DNA from: Paenibacillus sp. RUD330
Lineage (GTDB): Bacteria > Bacillota > Bacilli > Paenibacillales > Paenibacillaceae
NCBI RefSeq assembly: GCF_002243345.2
Contig: NZ_CP022655.2
Location: forward strand, 2,792,501-2,856,500
Length of the DNA stretch: 64,000 nt
Direction of reading: 5' to 3'
The translations under genes were made by a program, and so were the position numbers. Under the pieces are notes generated by a model. It worked only from the letters and a program-made list of their open reading frames with translations, had not been told where the DNA came from and did no database searches. Of the stretch, positions 45,504-54,117 are shown piece by piece; position 1 is the stretch's first letter, and each line of letters begins with the position of its first letter.

Positions 45504-46009
45504 TCCCGCCCCTCCTTCGTTCTTGCCGGAAACAGCTTGGCGAGCAGGCTCGACATCTCCGCCGGCGATTTTCTTCTCAGCACGTCGGAGTCGTACCACT
45601 CGACCTTCCCGCACTCCTCGCAGCTGGCATGCATCAGGTGGATGTAATCGAGGTCGAACAGCCTGCTCAGCCCTGTCCCGTTCATCGCCGCTTCATTGAC
45701 GGAGCAATCGCGGCTGCCGCAGCGGCCGCATCGGAAGCTTGCAGCCAGCAGCTCCTCAAGCGTCATGCTTTCGATCTCTTCCACGGACAGCATGCCTGCA
45801 TGGGCGGCCCCGCTGCCATTCGCCATGTCTTCCGAATCTTCTGCGGACAACAAGCCCGCATCGGCCGAGTGGAATTCCGGCTCCGGCACTCCGTCTTCTA
45901 CAATGCCTTCCAAATGCTGAGGCAGCACCTCGTGGAGGCATGATGGGCATACACGCTGTTCAAGCAGCATGCCGTTTCCGCACCAAGGACAGCATACGTT
46001 GGCTTCCAT
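45500..46009 (-). CDS. Zinc-ribbon protein of unknown function
   Basis: A 169-residue protein with several metal-binding pairs: CCPWCG and CPSC at the N-terminus, CGRCGSRDC in the middle and CEECG near the end. The last two form a ribbon like that in nucleic-acid-binding Zn-ribbon proteins (FRCGRCGSRDCSVNEAAMNGTGLSRLFDLDYIHLMHASCEECGKVEWY). An acidic linker of about 60 residues joins the parts. It overlaps the peptidase start by four bases, so the two are co-translated. I do not recognise a function. Confidence 0.75.
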   Translation of the reverse strand: MEANVCCPWCGNGMLLEQRVCPSCLHEVLPQHLEGIVEDGVPEPEFHSADAGLLSAEDSEDMANGSGAAHAGMLSVEEIESMTLEELLAASFRCGRCGSRDCSVNEAAMNGTGLSRLFDLDYIHLMHASCEECGKVEWYDSDVLRRKSPAEMSSLLAKLFPARTKEGRE

Positions 46010-46095
46010 TTGGATCCTTCCTTTCCGGACCGGCTGGCGGGCAAAAGAAAAACCCCAGCTTTTTTCGAAATGCTTCCGAAATGCTGAGGCTGCGC

Positions 46096-46290
46096 TTAGC
46101 TGCTGCCGGGATTGTTTGCTTCGGCTTTGGCGGCGAGACGAGCGGTCTTGGCCTCTTCCGCTTTTTTCTGCAAGCCTTTGCTCACATAGGGCTTCGGTTT
46201 GCTTGCGGCGCGCTTGGCGCCGGCCTGCCAGCGGTTCCAGCCCTTCTTGCCCGTACCCCGCCCGGTGCCTCCGCCTTTGGATTTGCTCAT
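46096..46290 (-). CDS. DUF3934 family small basic protein
   Basis: A 64-residue, very basic protein. MSKSKGGGTGRGTGKKGWNRWQAGAKRAASKPKPYVSKG matches, from memory, the DUF3934 proteins of Bacillus and Paenibacillus. AAGGAAG precedes the ATG. Function is unknown; the charge suggests nucleic acid or ribosome contact. Confidence 0.8.
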   Translation of the reverse strand: MSKSKGGGTGRGTGKKGWNRWQAGAKRAASKPKPYVSKGLQKKAEEAKTARLAAKAEANNPGSS

Positions 46291-46442
46291 GCTTCCTTCA
46301 CTCCAATCGTGCTTCTATCATACTCTGTCAACCTGTTTACGGCAAATCCGCCCCTGTTTCCTTACCAATATTTAAGCATGGGGCTGCTCTCTCTTTTTGT
46401 TTACGATGGGTGATAGACCGCCCGAAAGAGAGTTGAAGACCG

Positions 46443-48062
46443 ATGATGAGCCTACATATTCGACGATTAGCCCGGAAAGGAGCCTTCCTCCTGCTGGGAG
46501 CGGCCATGACGGCGCCGCTCTTTCCTTCCGCCCAAGCCGCTGCCGCCTCTCCGGCGTTCAAGGACATCTCCGGCAGCTATGCGGAGAGCGCCATCCTGCG
46601 CCTGGCCGAGCTCGGAATCGTGTCCGGCACTTCTGCCGACCGCTATTCTCCAGCGCGAAGCGTCACCAGAGCCGAGCTTGCGACCCTGATCGCAAGAACG
46701 CTTGGCCTCGAGCCGGTTCAGGCCGCCATTCCCGCATTCCGCGACTTGCCCCGCTCCTCTGCCTTCTATCCCATGATCCAGGCCGCGGTCAATCTTGGCT
46801 GGATCGGCGGACGTTCCGCCGACCGGTTCGAGCCTTCGGCAAGCGTCACCCGCGAGGAAGCCGCCGTCATGCTGCTGCGCGCCTTGAAGCGGGGCGCTCC
46901 CGTCAGCGGCCAAACCGTCTACCGGGATCAAGAGCGGATCTCCCCGTGGGCGGAAGCATCCGTACTGGAGATGAACCGGCTGTCGCTGATGGCCGGAGAT
47001 GAGGGCTACTTCCGTCCCAAGGCGGCGATCAGCCGGGCGGAAGCCGCTGTGCTGCTGGACCGCATCCGAAGCCATGCGGTATGGTCGCAGCAGTTCGAGG
47101 CCGTGCCCGCAGCACCCGTCCAGATGGGCTGGCAGTACGGCTCCACGACGGAACAGTTCAAGCAGCAGGCATTGTCCAGCGGAATCAACACGCTGTCGCC
47201 CCGATGGCTGTTCGTCGGTCCGCAGGGCTTATCCTCCGATGCCTCCGATGCCAAGCTCGTCCAATGGGCCCATTCCAAAGGCAAGAAAGTATGGGTCATG
47301 GTCGGCAACCGATCCAGGCAGGAGGATACGCATACCCTGCTGAGCCAGCCGGCGAGCCGCTCGGCCGCCGTCAAGCAACTCGCCGCCAGCATCCGCGCGA
47401 GCGGAGCGGACGGCATCAACCTGGACTTCGAGAATGTCGCTCCCGAAGACCGGCAGAGCTTGACGCTGTTCGTCACCGAGCTGGCGAAGGCTCTTCATGC
47501 CGTCGGCGACGTGCTGTCCGTAAGCGTGTCTCCGGATACAAGCAGCGATTGGACCGAAGCGTTCGATTATGCCGCCTTGGGTTCAAGCGCAGATTACATC
47601 GTGCTGATGGGATATGACGAGCATTGGAGCGGGGGCCAGAATGCAGGAGCCGTCGCTTCCCTTCCCTGGGTGGCCAGAGGGCTTGGCAAGCTGCAGGGCG
47701 ATGTGCCGGCCGCCAAGACGATTCTCGGCCTGCCGTTTTATACGAGGGATTGGAGCACTGGCGCGAGCGGCATCGTGGCATCGGCCGATCTCAGCCTTCC
47801 CCAGCAGAACGGCATCGTCCAATCGCTCGGCCTGCGTCCGGCTTGGAGCTCCGGCTCATCGACATACGGCACGAGTTATTCTATCGGCGCCGTGCGCCAC
47901 CAGATCTGGCTTGAAGACAGCCGGTCCTTGTCGGCCAAAATGAGCCTGGCCCTTCAGAGCGGCGCTGCCGGATTCGCCTACTGGTATATGGGCGGTGAAA
48001 GCTCGGATGTGTGGGCTGCCCAGCGCAATGCGATCCGTTATGCCGGATATGCATTCCAATGA
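46443..48062 (+). CDS. SLH-anchored GH18 family glycoside hydrolase
   Basis: A 539-residue exported protein. A signal peptide (about 1-34) is followed by three S-layer-homology domains (38-98, 98-155, 158-210; FKDISGSYAESAILRLAELGIVSG and matching repeats), which would hold it on pyruvylated wall polymer. The GH18 barrel (about 222-539) has the motif DGINLDFEN with catalytic Glu330 and the later Y-D/W positions YIVLMGYDEHW and GFAYWYMGGE. The YaaH/SleL-like GH18 group acts on peptidoglycan or chitin-like glycans. The ribosome-binding site is weak (AGAGAG). A terminator follows. Confidence 0.9.
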   Translation: MMSLHIRRLARKGAFLLLGAAMTAPLFPSAQAAAASPAFKDISGSYAESAILRLAELGIVSGTSADRYSPARSVTRAELATLIARTLGLEPVQAAIPAFRDLPRSSAFYPMIQAAVNLGWIGGRSADRFEPSASVTREEAAVMLLRALKRGAPVSGQTVYRDQERISPWAEASVLEMNRLSLMAGDEGYFRPKAAISRAEAAVLLDRIRSHAVWSQQFEAVPAAPVQMGWQYGSTTEQFKQQALSSGINTLSPRWLFVGPQGLSSDASDAKLVQWAHSKGKKVWVMVGNRSRQEDTHTLLSQPASRSAAVKQLAASIRASGADGINLDFENVAPEDRQSLTLFVTELAKALHAVGDVLSVSVSPDTSSDWTEAFDYAALGSSADYIVLMGYDEHWSGGQNAGAVASLPWVARGLGKLQGDVPAAKTILGLPFYTRDWSTGASGIVASADLSLPQQNGIVQSLGLRPAWSSGSSTYGTSYSIGAVRHQIWLEDSRSLSAKMSLALQSGAAGFAYWYMGGESSDVWAAQRNAIRYAGYAFQ

Positions 48063-48092
48063 ATTCCACGCGATCATGCACTCCTGCCTGAT

Positions 48093-48136
48093 AAAAAGGC
48101 CGTTCCGGGCGATTGATGCCGGAACGGCCTTTTTTG
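48093..48136 (+). terminator. Intrinsic terminator after the GH18 gene
   Basis: AAAAAGGCCGTTCCGG pairs with CCGGAACGGCCTTTTTT across a short loop, ending in six Ts on the plus strand. Confidence 0.9.
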
Positions 48137-48144
48137 GGCTTCCC

Positions 48145-48208
48145 GAGTTCCTGAGTTCCTGAGTTCCTGAGTTCCTGAGTTCCTGAGTTCCTGAGTTCCT
48201 GAGTTCCT
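48145..48208. repeat. Eight perfect tandem copies of an octamer
   Basis: GAGTTCCT is repeated eight times without a mismatch (64 bp), then GAACTC follows so that the last unit makes the palindrome GAGTTC-CT-GAACTC. It starts nine bases after the T-tract of the preceding terminator and lies in no gene. Such perfect short-unit arrays are prone to copy-number change. Confidence 0.95.
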
Positions 48209-48461
48209 GAACTCATCCTCCGAATGATTTCCTATTGAAATCCTGTCGACAATCCTTTATGGACATGATGATAATTCGATGCAATTAATGTCCATGTATT
48301 TTAACATCATAAATAGTTTATGCCATGGATTCATTGCGGTCCGAGCTGCGGATGATCCGGCATGACCCACGCGTTTCGAAAATCGACCCATCCTCTATGG
48401 CCGTTGCCGCTTCCTCGGCCTGGATTCGGCACCGAAATATAGGATGGCTCCGGAACAACTG

Positions 48462-48492
48462 AAAGAGAGCTGATCGTCGATCAGCTCTCTTT
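48462..48492 (-). terminator. Intrinsic terminator after tctA
   Basis: AGAGAGCTGATCG pairs perfectly with CGATCAGCTCTCT across one base, with AAA/TTT flanks, 20 bases past the tctA stop. Confidence 0.8.
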
Positions 48493-48511
48493 GCCCTCCA
48501 TTCCTTCCGTG

Positions 48512-50038
48512 TCAGGCTTCTTCGTTGATCAGCACCTTCCGTCCCTTCAGCTTCAGTACGAGCGGAATGGTCACCCACAGCAGTCCGATGAACAGGAACA
48601 GCAGCGATACCGGCTTTTCCAGGAAGATCATGAAATTCCCGTTGGATATCGTCAGCGCCCGGCGCATGTTGTTCTCCATCATCGGTCCGAGAATGAGGCC
48701 GAGCACGAGCGGCGCCAGCGGATAATCGTTCTTGGCGAGGAAATATCCGGCCAGGCCGCATCCCATGATGAGCAGCAGGTCGAAGGTGGAATATTGCACT
48801 GCGTAGACTCCGAATACGGAAAAGACGATGATCAAGGGAATCAGATACTTCGCCGGCGTCTGGATGACCTTGGCGAAGATGCGGACAAGCGGCAGATTGA
48901 GGATGAGCAGCATCAGATTCCCGACGAACATGCTGGCGATGACTCCCCAGGCGAGCTGCGGATGATCCTGGAACAGCAAGGGACCGGGCTGGACGTTGTA
49001 CATGATGAAGGCGCCCATGAGAATCGCCGTCGTGCCGGAGGATGGGATGCCGAGGCTGAGCAGCGGGATCATCGCTCCGCCTGATGCGGCGTTGTTGGCC
49101 GATTCCGGCGCCGCGACGCCGGCGATCGCGCCTTTGCCGAACTGCTCGGGATTTTTGCTGATCTTCTTTTCCATGATATAAGCGAAGAAGGAAGCGAGAA
49201 TCGCTCCCGCTCCGGGAAGCAGCCCGATGAAAAAGCCGAGCACGGAGCCGCGGGCGATCGGAGCGGCGCTGTCCTTCATGTCCTGCTTCGTCGGCAGGAT
49301 GCGGTTGATCTTCGCCATTTCCCCTTCATTGCTGTCCTTCTCCAGTATCGTCTTGAACACCTCGCCGACAGCGAACAAGCCGACGGCAACGGTCAGGAAC
49401 TCAAGGCCTTGATAGAGCTCCGGCACGCCGAAGGTGAACCGTTCCACTCCCGACACGCTGTCGATGCCGATCGTCGCCAGAAGCAGGCCGAATGCGGTCA
49501 TGATCAAGGATTTGAGCATCGACTTGCCGGCCAGGCCGCTGATCGCCAGCAAGCCGAGAATCATCAGCGAGAAGTATTCCGCCGGACCGAACTTGATCGC
49601 GACGGCAGACAGCGGGCGCGCCAGAAAAATGAGGCCGATCAGGGATATGATTCCCGCCGCGAAGGATCCGATGGCCGCGATCGCAAGCGCCGCACCCGCC
49701 CTGCCCTGCTTCGCCATCTGGTAGCCGTCGAGCGTCGTGACGACCGACGACGATTCTCCCGGCGTGTTCAGCAGGATGGAAGTCGTCGAGCCTCCGTACA
49801 TCGCGCCGTAATAGACGCCCGCCAGCAGAATGATGGAGCTTGTCGCCGCCTCTTCGGGAGACAATCCCGACGTCATCGTCGCCGTGATCGGAATGAGCAG
49901 CGCCACGCCGCTCATCGGACCGATGCCGGGCAGCACTCCGACGACGGTGCCGATCAGCACGCCGAAGAAGACGAAGAGAAGATTATGCCATTGCATGGCC
50001 GTAGCAAGCCCGTGAAGCAAATAATCGATCGTGCTCAT
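48512..50038 (-). CDS. tctA: Tripartite tricarboxylate transporter permease TctA
   Basis: A 508-residue inner-membrane protein with about eleven to twelve helices, the large channel subunit of the TctABC importer. Signatures include VGVLPGIGPMSGVALLIPIT, YYGAMYGGSTTSILLNTPGESSSVVTTLDGY and GVAAPESANNAASGGAMIPLLSLGIP, all conserved in TctA. It imports citrate-like di- or tricarboxylates using the proton or sodium gradient with the binding protein TctC. It follows tctB by 12 bases in the operon tctC-tctB-tctA. Confidence 0.95.
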   Translation of the reverse strand: MSTIDYLLHGLATAMQWHNLLFVFFGVLIGTVVGVLPGIGPMSGVALLIPITATMTSGLSPEEAATSSIILLAGVYYGAMYGGSTTSILLNTPGESSSVVTTLDGYQMAKQGRAGAALAIAAIGSFAAGIISLIGLIFLARPLSAVAIKFGPAEYFSLMILGLLAISGLAGKSMLKSLIMTAFGLLLATIGIDSVSGVERFTFGVPELYQGLEFLTVAVGLFAVGEVFKTILEKDSNEGEMAKINRILPTKQDMKDSAAPIARGSVLGFFIGLLPGAGAILASFFAYIMEKKISKNPEQFGKGAIAGVAAPESANNAASGGAMIPLLSLGIPSSGTTAILMGAFIMYNVQPGPLLFQDHPQLAWGVIASMFVGNLMLLILNLPLVRIFAKVIQTPAKYLIPLIIVFSVFGVYAVQYSTFDLLLIMGCGLAGYFLAKNDYPLAPLVLGLILGPMMENNMRRALTISNGNFMIFLEKPVSLLFLFIGLLWVTIPLVLKLKGRKVLINEEA

Positions 50039-50050
50039 GTTGCCGCCCCC

Positions 50051-50512
50051 TTAGGATAAGCCCAGCCATGCCGGAAAACCCGGAAGGGATCCGTCGAGCA
50101 CATGGACATAGAGATAGTAGATGCCGAATGAAAAGCAGGCTGCAATCAGGATCGAGGCGGCCAGGCGACCCTTCTGCATCGTCTGGAACCCGGTCAGCAG
50201 GAACAGGAAGGTCGTGATGACGAATCCCACGCTTTCCAGCAGCAGGGCGTATAGGACCGCCGCGATGAATATGATGCCGAAGCGCTTGTAGTCCAGAGGA
50301 GCTTTTGCCGATGAGGCCCGCTCCTTGCGGAACGTGTCATAGATCAGCTTGGCGCTGAGCAGCAGGAGGCATCCCCCCAGGAAAAGCGGAAAGATGTTGG
50401 CTCCGATGCTGCTGCCGTAAGCGCTGGAGGAGATGGTGCTGCTGCCTGCCATGAAAAAGATGCCGATGGCGCCGAACACGATGCCTGCATATCGGTCAAA
50501 GCTGTGGTTCAC
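50051..50512 (-). CDS. tctB: Tripartite tricarboxylate transporter small subunit TctB
   Basis: A 153-residue membrane protein with four helices (DRYAGIVFGAIGIFFMAG; FPLFLGGCLLLLSAKLIYDTF; GIIFIAAVLYALLLESVGFVITTFLFLLTG; ASILIAACFSFGIYYLYVHVL), the pattern of TctB. The start is GTG at 50512, behind AAAGGAGG; upstream in-frame codons are intergenic or antisense-like. It sits between tctC and tctA. Confidence 0.92.
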   Translation of the reverse strand: MNHSFDRYAGIVFGAIGIFFMAGSSTISSSAYGSSIGANIFPLFLGGCLLLLSAKLIYDTFRKERASSAKAPLDYKRFGIIFIAAVLYALLLESVGFVITTFLFLLTGFQTMQKGRLAASILIAACFSFGIYYLYVHVLDGSLPGFPAWLGLS

Positions 50513-50558
50513 CGGGATTCCTCCTTTCTCCGGGCGGATAGCCGCGGTTCGAAAAGCT

Positions 50559-51572
50559 TTATTTTTGCATGCCGAGCGCTGCCAGCATATCGTGCAGCTG
50601 CTTGTTCTGGTCTTCCAGGAACGTCTTGAAGTCATCCGAGTTCCGGTAGTCCGTCTGCCAGTTGTTCGCCTTCATTTCGGCCGCCCACTCCGGCGAATCC
50701 TTCATTTTGGCAAGCGCTTCGTCCCAGAAGGCCTTCGCCCCCTCGCTCATTTCCTTCGGTCCGAAAATGCCGCGCCAGATCAGGAACTCGGCATCGATGC
50801 CCTGCTCCTTCATCGTCGGCACATCCTTCAGATTGTCCAGCCGCTCCGGCGCCGCGACCGCCAGCACTTTGATCTTGCCGGACTTCACATACTGGTCCAG
50901 GGAAGAGGCATCGGTGCCGAGCACGTCCGCATTGCCGCCCAGCAGGGCGGTCAGCGCTTCCCCTCCTCCGTCGTAGGAGACATATTTGATCGTTTTGGGA
51001 TCGATTCCATATTTGTAGGCCGGGAGAATCGAGACCAGATGATCCATGGAGCCCGGCGCCGAGCCGCCCGCCACCGTGAATGCGGTCGGATCCTTCTTGA
51101 TGTCGTCCAGCAGGGTTTTCAGATCGCCGTATTTGGAGTCGGCCGCGACGGCGATGGCCCCGTAGTCTTTGGTCAGCTGCGCCAGCGGCGTCGTATCCGC
51201 GTAACCGTAAGGCGAATTGCCTTCCTTCTTCAAGTTGTTGATCAGAATCGGAGGCGAATTGACGAACAGCTTGTAATCGTCCTTCTTGTCTTTCGTCGCA
51301 TATTCGGCCATGAATACGGCGCCGCCGCCGCCGGGCTTGTTCTCGACCGTAATCGCTTTCGTGACGGCCTTGCTTTCGGTCAGCACCTTGGAAATGGTGC
51401 GTGCGGTCATGTCCCATCCTCCGCCGGCTCCCGACGGTGCGACCAGCGTCAGCGACCTGGACGGATAGCTTGCGGAGCTTCCGCCTCCTCCATCGCCGCA
51501 AGCTGCAAGCCCTAAGCTCAGGACGAGCAGCGGAGTCAGGACAGCCGCTGTCTTCAGCAGTCTTTTATTCAT
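50559..51572 (-). CDS. tctC: Tripartite tricarboxylate transporter substrate-binding lipoprotein TctC
   Basis: A 337-residue binding protein. The signal peptide ends in the lipobox LGLAAC, so it is lipid-anchored. The mature part starts YPSRSLTLVAPSGAGGGWDMTAR and contains VENKPGGGGAVFMAEYATK, typical of the Bug/TctC family that binds carboxylates through a water-bridged site. It is first in the operon. Upstream lies a cre-like site and possible regulator sites, and the divergent kinase/regulator pair probably controls it. Confidence 0.94.
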   Translation of the reverse strand: MNKRLLKTAAVLTPLLVLSLGLAACGDGGGGSSASYPSRSLTLVAPSGAGGGWDMTARTISKVLTESKAVTKAITVENKPGGGGAVFMAEYATKDKKDDYKLFVNSPPILINNLKKEGNSPYGYADTTPLAQLTKDYGAIAVAADSKYGDLKTLLDDIKKDPTAFTVAGGSAPGSMDHLVSILPAYKYGIDPKTIKYVSYDGGGEALTALLGGNADVLGTDASSLDQYVKSGKIKVLAVAAPERLDNLKDVPTMKEQGIDAEFLIWRGIFGPKEMSEGAKAFWDEALAKMKDSPEWAAEMKANNWQTDYRNSDDFKTFLEDQNKQLHDMLAALGMQK

Positions 51573-51783
51573 TTCAAAAACCCCTTTGCATGTAGTATAG
51601 TTTAGCTGATCGATCTCATTTCCCCATCTTATAAAGCGCTTTCATAATACCATCCGCCTGCATGCCCAACCACGTTAAGGACATAAAACGAATTGAATTC
51701 GTTTCGGGCGTTTTGTTCATTTTGTTCACGCCGCTCTCTCTTCCCGGGAATGCCGGCCTGAGCCAACGGAGGCTGCCTTCATC
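51573..51783. promoter_or_regulatory. Divergent regulatory region between tctC and the sensor pair
   Basis: Three elements are seen: a cre-like site ATAAAGCGCTTTCA (51631-51644, 12 of 14 matches), a palindrome AAACGAATTGAATTCGTTT (51686-51704), and two tandem copies of TTTTGTTCA (51711-51728). The last two are candidate binding sites for the CitB-like response regulator. Confidence 0.55.
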
Positions 51784-53376
51784 ATGCGCTTGCAAACCAA
51801 ATTGATCCTCATCATCTGCTCTCTCCTGACCCTGCTCATTCTCGCGCTTGGGGGAACGTTCTATTATGTCGTAACCCGCGTCGTGGAGCAGCAGATCGGC
51901 GTACGGGCCTTGACCGTCGCAGAGTCGCTGGCGGTCATGCCCGAAATACGGCAGGCGCTGCTGTCCCCCGATCCGAGCCGTGTCATCCAGCCGATCGCGG
52001 AAAGCGTCCGCCTCAAAACGAAAGCCGAATACGTCGTCATCGGCGACCGCAACGGAATCCGCCTCTCCCATCCTATCGCGGACCGGATCGGCAAGCCGAT
52101 GGTCGGAGGCGACAACGGACCTGTTCTGGAGGGAAAAGCGATCATATCCGAAGCGATCGGTTCCATGGGGCTGTCGCTCCGCGGCAAGGCCCCTATCCTC
52201 GATGGGAAAGGACAAGTCATCGGAATCGTCAGCGTCGGATTCCTCGCCTCGGAGATCGACCGGATCGACGACCCTTACCAGCATAAGGTCTATGCCGTAT
52301 GCGCCTTCGTGCTTTTGCTCGGGGCTGCCGGCGCCGTCTTCATCGCGCGCAGCGTGCGCCGTTCCATCCATGGACTGGAGCCCAAGGAAATCGGAGCGCT
52401 ATATATGGAGAAGAAAGCGATTCTGGAATCGATCCGGGAAGGCGTCATCGCCGTCAATCGGGAGGGCCGGATTACGATGGCCAACCGCATCGCCATGGAC
52501 ATTCTCCAGGTTCCCGAGAACGAGGATCTGACCGGCAGGGCGATTGAGGAGGTACTTCCGAATACGGGCCTGCTTGAAGTCGTGCGGAGCGGAGAGATCC
52601 AGCTGGACCGGGAAATGCAGATGCGCGGCAAGGATGTCGTCGCCAACCGGGTGCCGCTGCTGGACGGCAAGGGAGAAGTAGCCGGAGCGGTATCCAGCTT
52701 CAGGGACAAGTCGGAGCTGTATCGCCTTGCGCAGGAGCTGTCGAGGGTCAAGCTGTTCGCGGACTCCCTGCGCGCCCAGACACATGAATTCTCCAACCGC
52801 CTGTATGTCATCTCCGGGCTTATCCAGCTGGGCTCGCACCAGGAAGCGGTCGAGCTGATCCACAGCGAAGCCGGCATGCAGCAGAACCTCGTGCAGTTCA
52901 TCATGCGCGAGATTCCGGATCCGATCATCGGCGGATTCCTGATCGGCAAGTTCAATCATGCGAGAGAGCTCAAGGTCAGCTTCACTCTTGATGCCGAGAG
53001 CAGCTTCAGGGATGTGCCCGAGCAGCTGGACCGCAGCCTGCTCGTGACGATCATCGGCAATCTTGTCGACAACGCAATGGAAGCCGTGCTGGCACGCAGC
53101 GGCCTTTCGCCGCAGGAGCGGCGGGTCAGCCTGCTGCTGACGGATCTCGGCAAGGATCTCATCGTCGAATGCGAGGACAACGGCGCGGGCGTGGCGGAGG
53201 GGCTCGGCGAGACGGTCTTCCATAAAGGCATCTCCACCAAAGAAGGCGAGGATCGGGGAATCGGCCTCTATCTTGTGCATGATGCCGTGACGAGGCTCGG
53301 GGGCATGGCGACTTACAGCCGCAAGCCTACCGGAGGAACGATTTTTATCGCGGCGGTGCCGAAGCATCCGGACTAA
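51784..53376 (+). CDS. CitA/DcuS-like sensor histidine kinase
   Basis: A 530-residue membrane kinase. Helix 1 covers about 8-30, the extracytoplasmic single-Cache domain follows (VVIGDRNGIRLSHPIADRIGKPMVGGD is the carboxylate-binding region in CitA-like proteins), helix 2 covers about 169-188, a PAS domain lies at 210-315, His334 in LRAQTHEFSNRLYVISGLIQLG is the phospho-acceptor (SPOB_a type), and the ATPase domain has NLVDNAMEAV and DNGAGV. It likely senses an external di- or tricarboxylate. The regulator gene follows by 15 bases. It is divergent from tctC. Confidence 0.92.
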   Translation: MRLQTKLILIICSLLTLLILALGGTFYYVVTRVVEQQIGVRALTVAESLAVMPEIRQALLSPDPSRVIQPIAESVRLKTKAEYVVIGDRNGIRLSHPIADRIGKPMVGGDNGPVLEGKAIISEAIGSMGLSLRGKAPILDGKGQVIGIVSVGFLASEIDRIDDPYQHKVYAVCAFVLLLGAAGAVFIARSVRRSIHGLEPKEIGALYMEKKAILESIREGVIAVNREGRITMANRIAMDILQVPENEDLTGRAIEEVLPNTGLLEVVRSGEIQLDREMQMRGKDVVANRVPLLDGKGEVAGAVSSFRDKSELYRLAQELSRVKLFADSLRAQTHEFSNRLYVISGLIQLGSHQEAVELIHSEAGMQQNLVQFIMREIPDPIIGGFLIGKFNHARELKVSFTLDAESSFRDVPEQLDRSLLVTIIGNLVDNAMEAVLARSGLSPQERRVSLLLTDLGKDLIVECEDNGAGVAEGLGETVFHKGISTKEGEDRGIGLYLVHDAVTRLGGMATYSRKPTGGTIFIAAVPKHPD

Positions 53377-53391
53377 CAGGAGGTTGAAGTC

Positions 53392-54117
53392 ATGGAACAG
53401 CAAAATAAGCCCGACATGCCGATCGAAGTGCTGATCATCGAAGACGATCTGCGCATCGCCGAGATCAACAGGCGGTTTCTGGAGCAGATTCCCGGCTTCC
53501 GGGTATGCGGAATCGCTACCGACGAAGCACAGGCCAAGATCCAGCTTGAAATTCTGGAGCCTCAGCTTGTGCTTCTCGACATTTACCTGCCGCCGGCAAG
53601 CGGCCTGGACCTTCTGCGGCATATTCGGCAGCTGCACCGAAGCACCGATGTCGTCATGATAACGGCCGCCCGCGAGATCGGACCGGTGCAGGAGGCGATC
53701 CGCTGCGGGGCCTTCGACTATTTGATGAAGCCGGTCGTGTTCGACAGGCTCAAGGAAACGCTGGAAAGATACGCCCATTACCATCGCGAGCTCTCGCGCC
53801 TGCACGAAGCCGACAGCATCGGACAGCATGACGTGGACCGCCTGCTCACCCGGGCGGGAGAGCTCCCTGGACCGGCCGACTTGTCGCCGCTGCCCAAGGG
53901 GATCGACAGGCTGACGCTCGACAAGGTGTCCCAAGCTATCGCCGGCGACAAGAACGGCATGTCTGCCGAAAAAGTCGCCAAGCTGATCGGATTCAGCCGC
54001 TCTACCAGCCGCAGGTATTTGGAGTATCTGGTCGGTCTCGGTACGATCGACGCGGACCTCGCCTACGGAGTCGGGCGGCCGGAACGGGTATACCGCTGCC
54101 GCAAGGGTCGCTCGTAG
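53392..54117 (+). CDS. CitB/DcuR-like response regulator
   Basis: A 241-residue regulator. The receiver domain has Asp18-Asp19 and phospho-acceptor Asp63 (VLLDIYLPPASGLDLL), Thr in MITAA and Lys in YLMKPV. A C-terminal helix-turn-helix (LTLDKVSQAIAGDKNGMSAEKVAKLIGFSRSTSRRYLEYL) is typical of the CitB/DctR/MaeR group. AGGAGG precedes the ATG. It probably activates tctCBA. Its last 116 bases overlap, antisense, the tail of the broken gene on the other strand. Confidence 0.92.
   Translation: MEQQNKPDMPIEVLIIEDDLRIAEINRRFLEQIPGFRVCGIATDEAQAKIQLEILEPQLVLLDIYLPPASGLDLLRHIRQLHRSTDVVMITAAREIGPVQEAIRCGAFDYLMKPVVFDRLKETLERYAHYHRELSRLHEADSIGQHDVDRLLTRAGELPGPADLSPLPKGIDRLTLDKVSQAIAGDKNGMSAEKVAKLIGFSRSTSRRYLEYLVGLGTIDADLAYGVGRPERVYRCRKGRS

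Larger units (their letters stand above)
48063..48511. other. 449-base spacer with terminators and octamer repeat
   Basis: It contains the terminator of the GH18 gene, an 8 x 8-bp tandem repeat, about 230 bases in which I see nothing recognisable, and the terminator of the tct operon. No gene is supported. Confidence 0.75.

Noticed and set aside
48145-48208. CRISPR array
   Set aside because: The units are 8 bp, contiguous, without spacers, and no cas genes are near.
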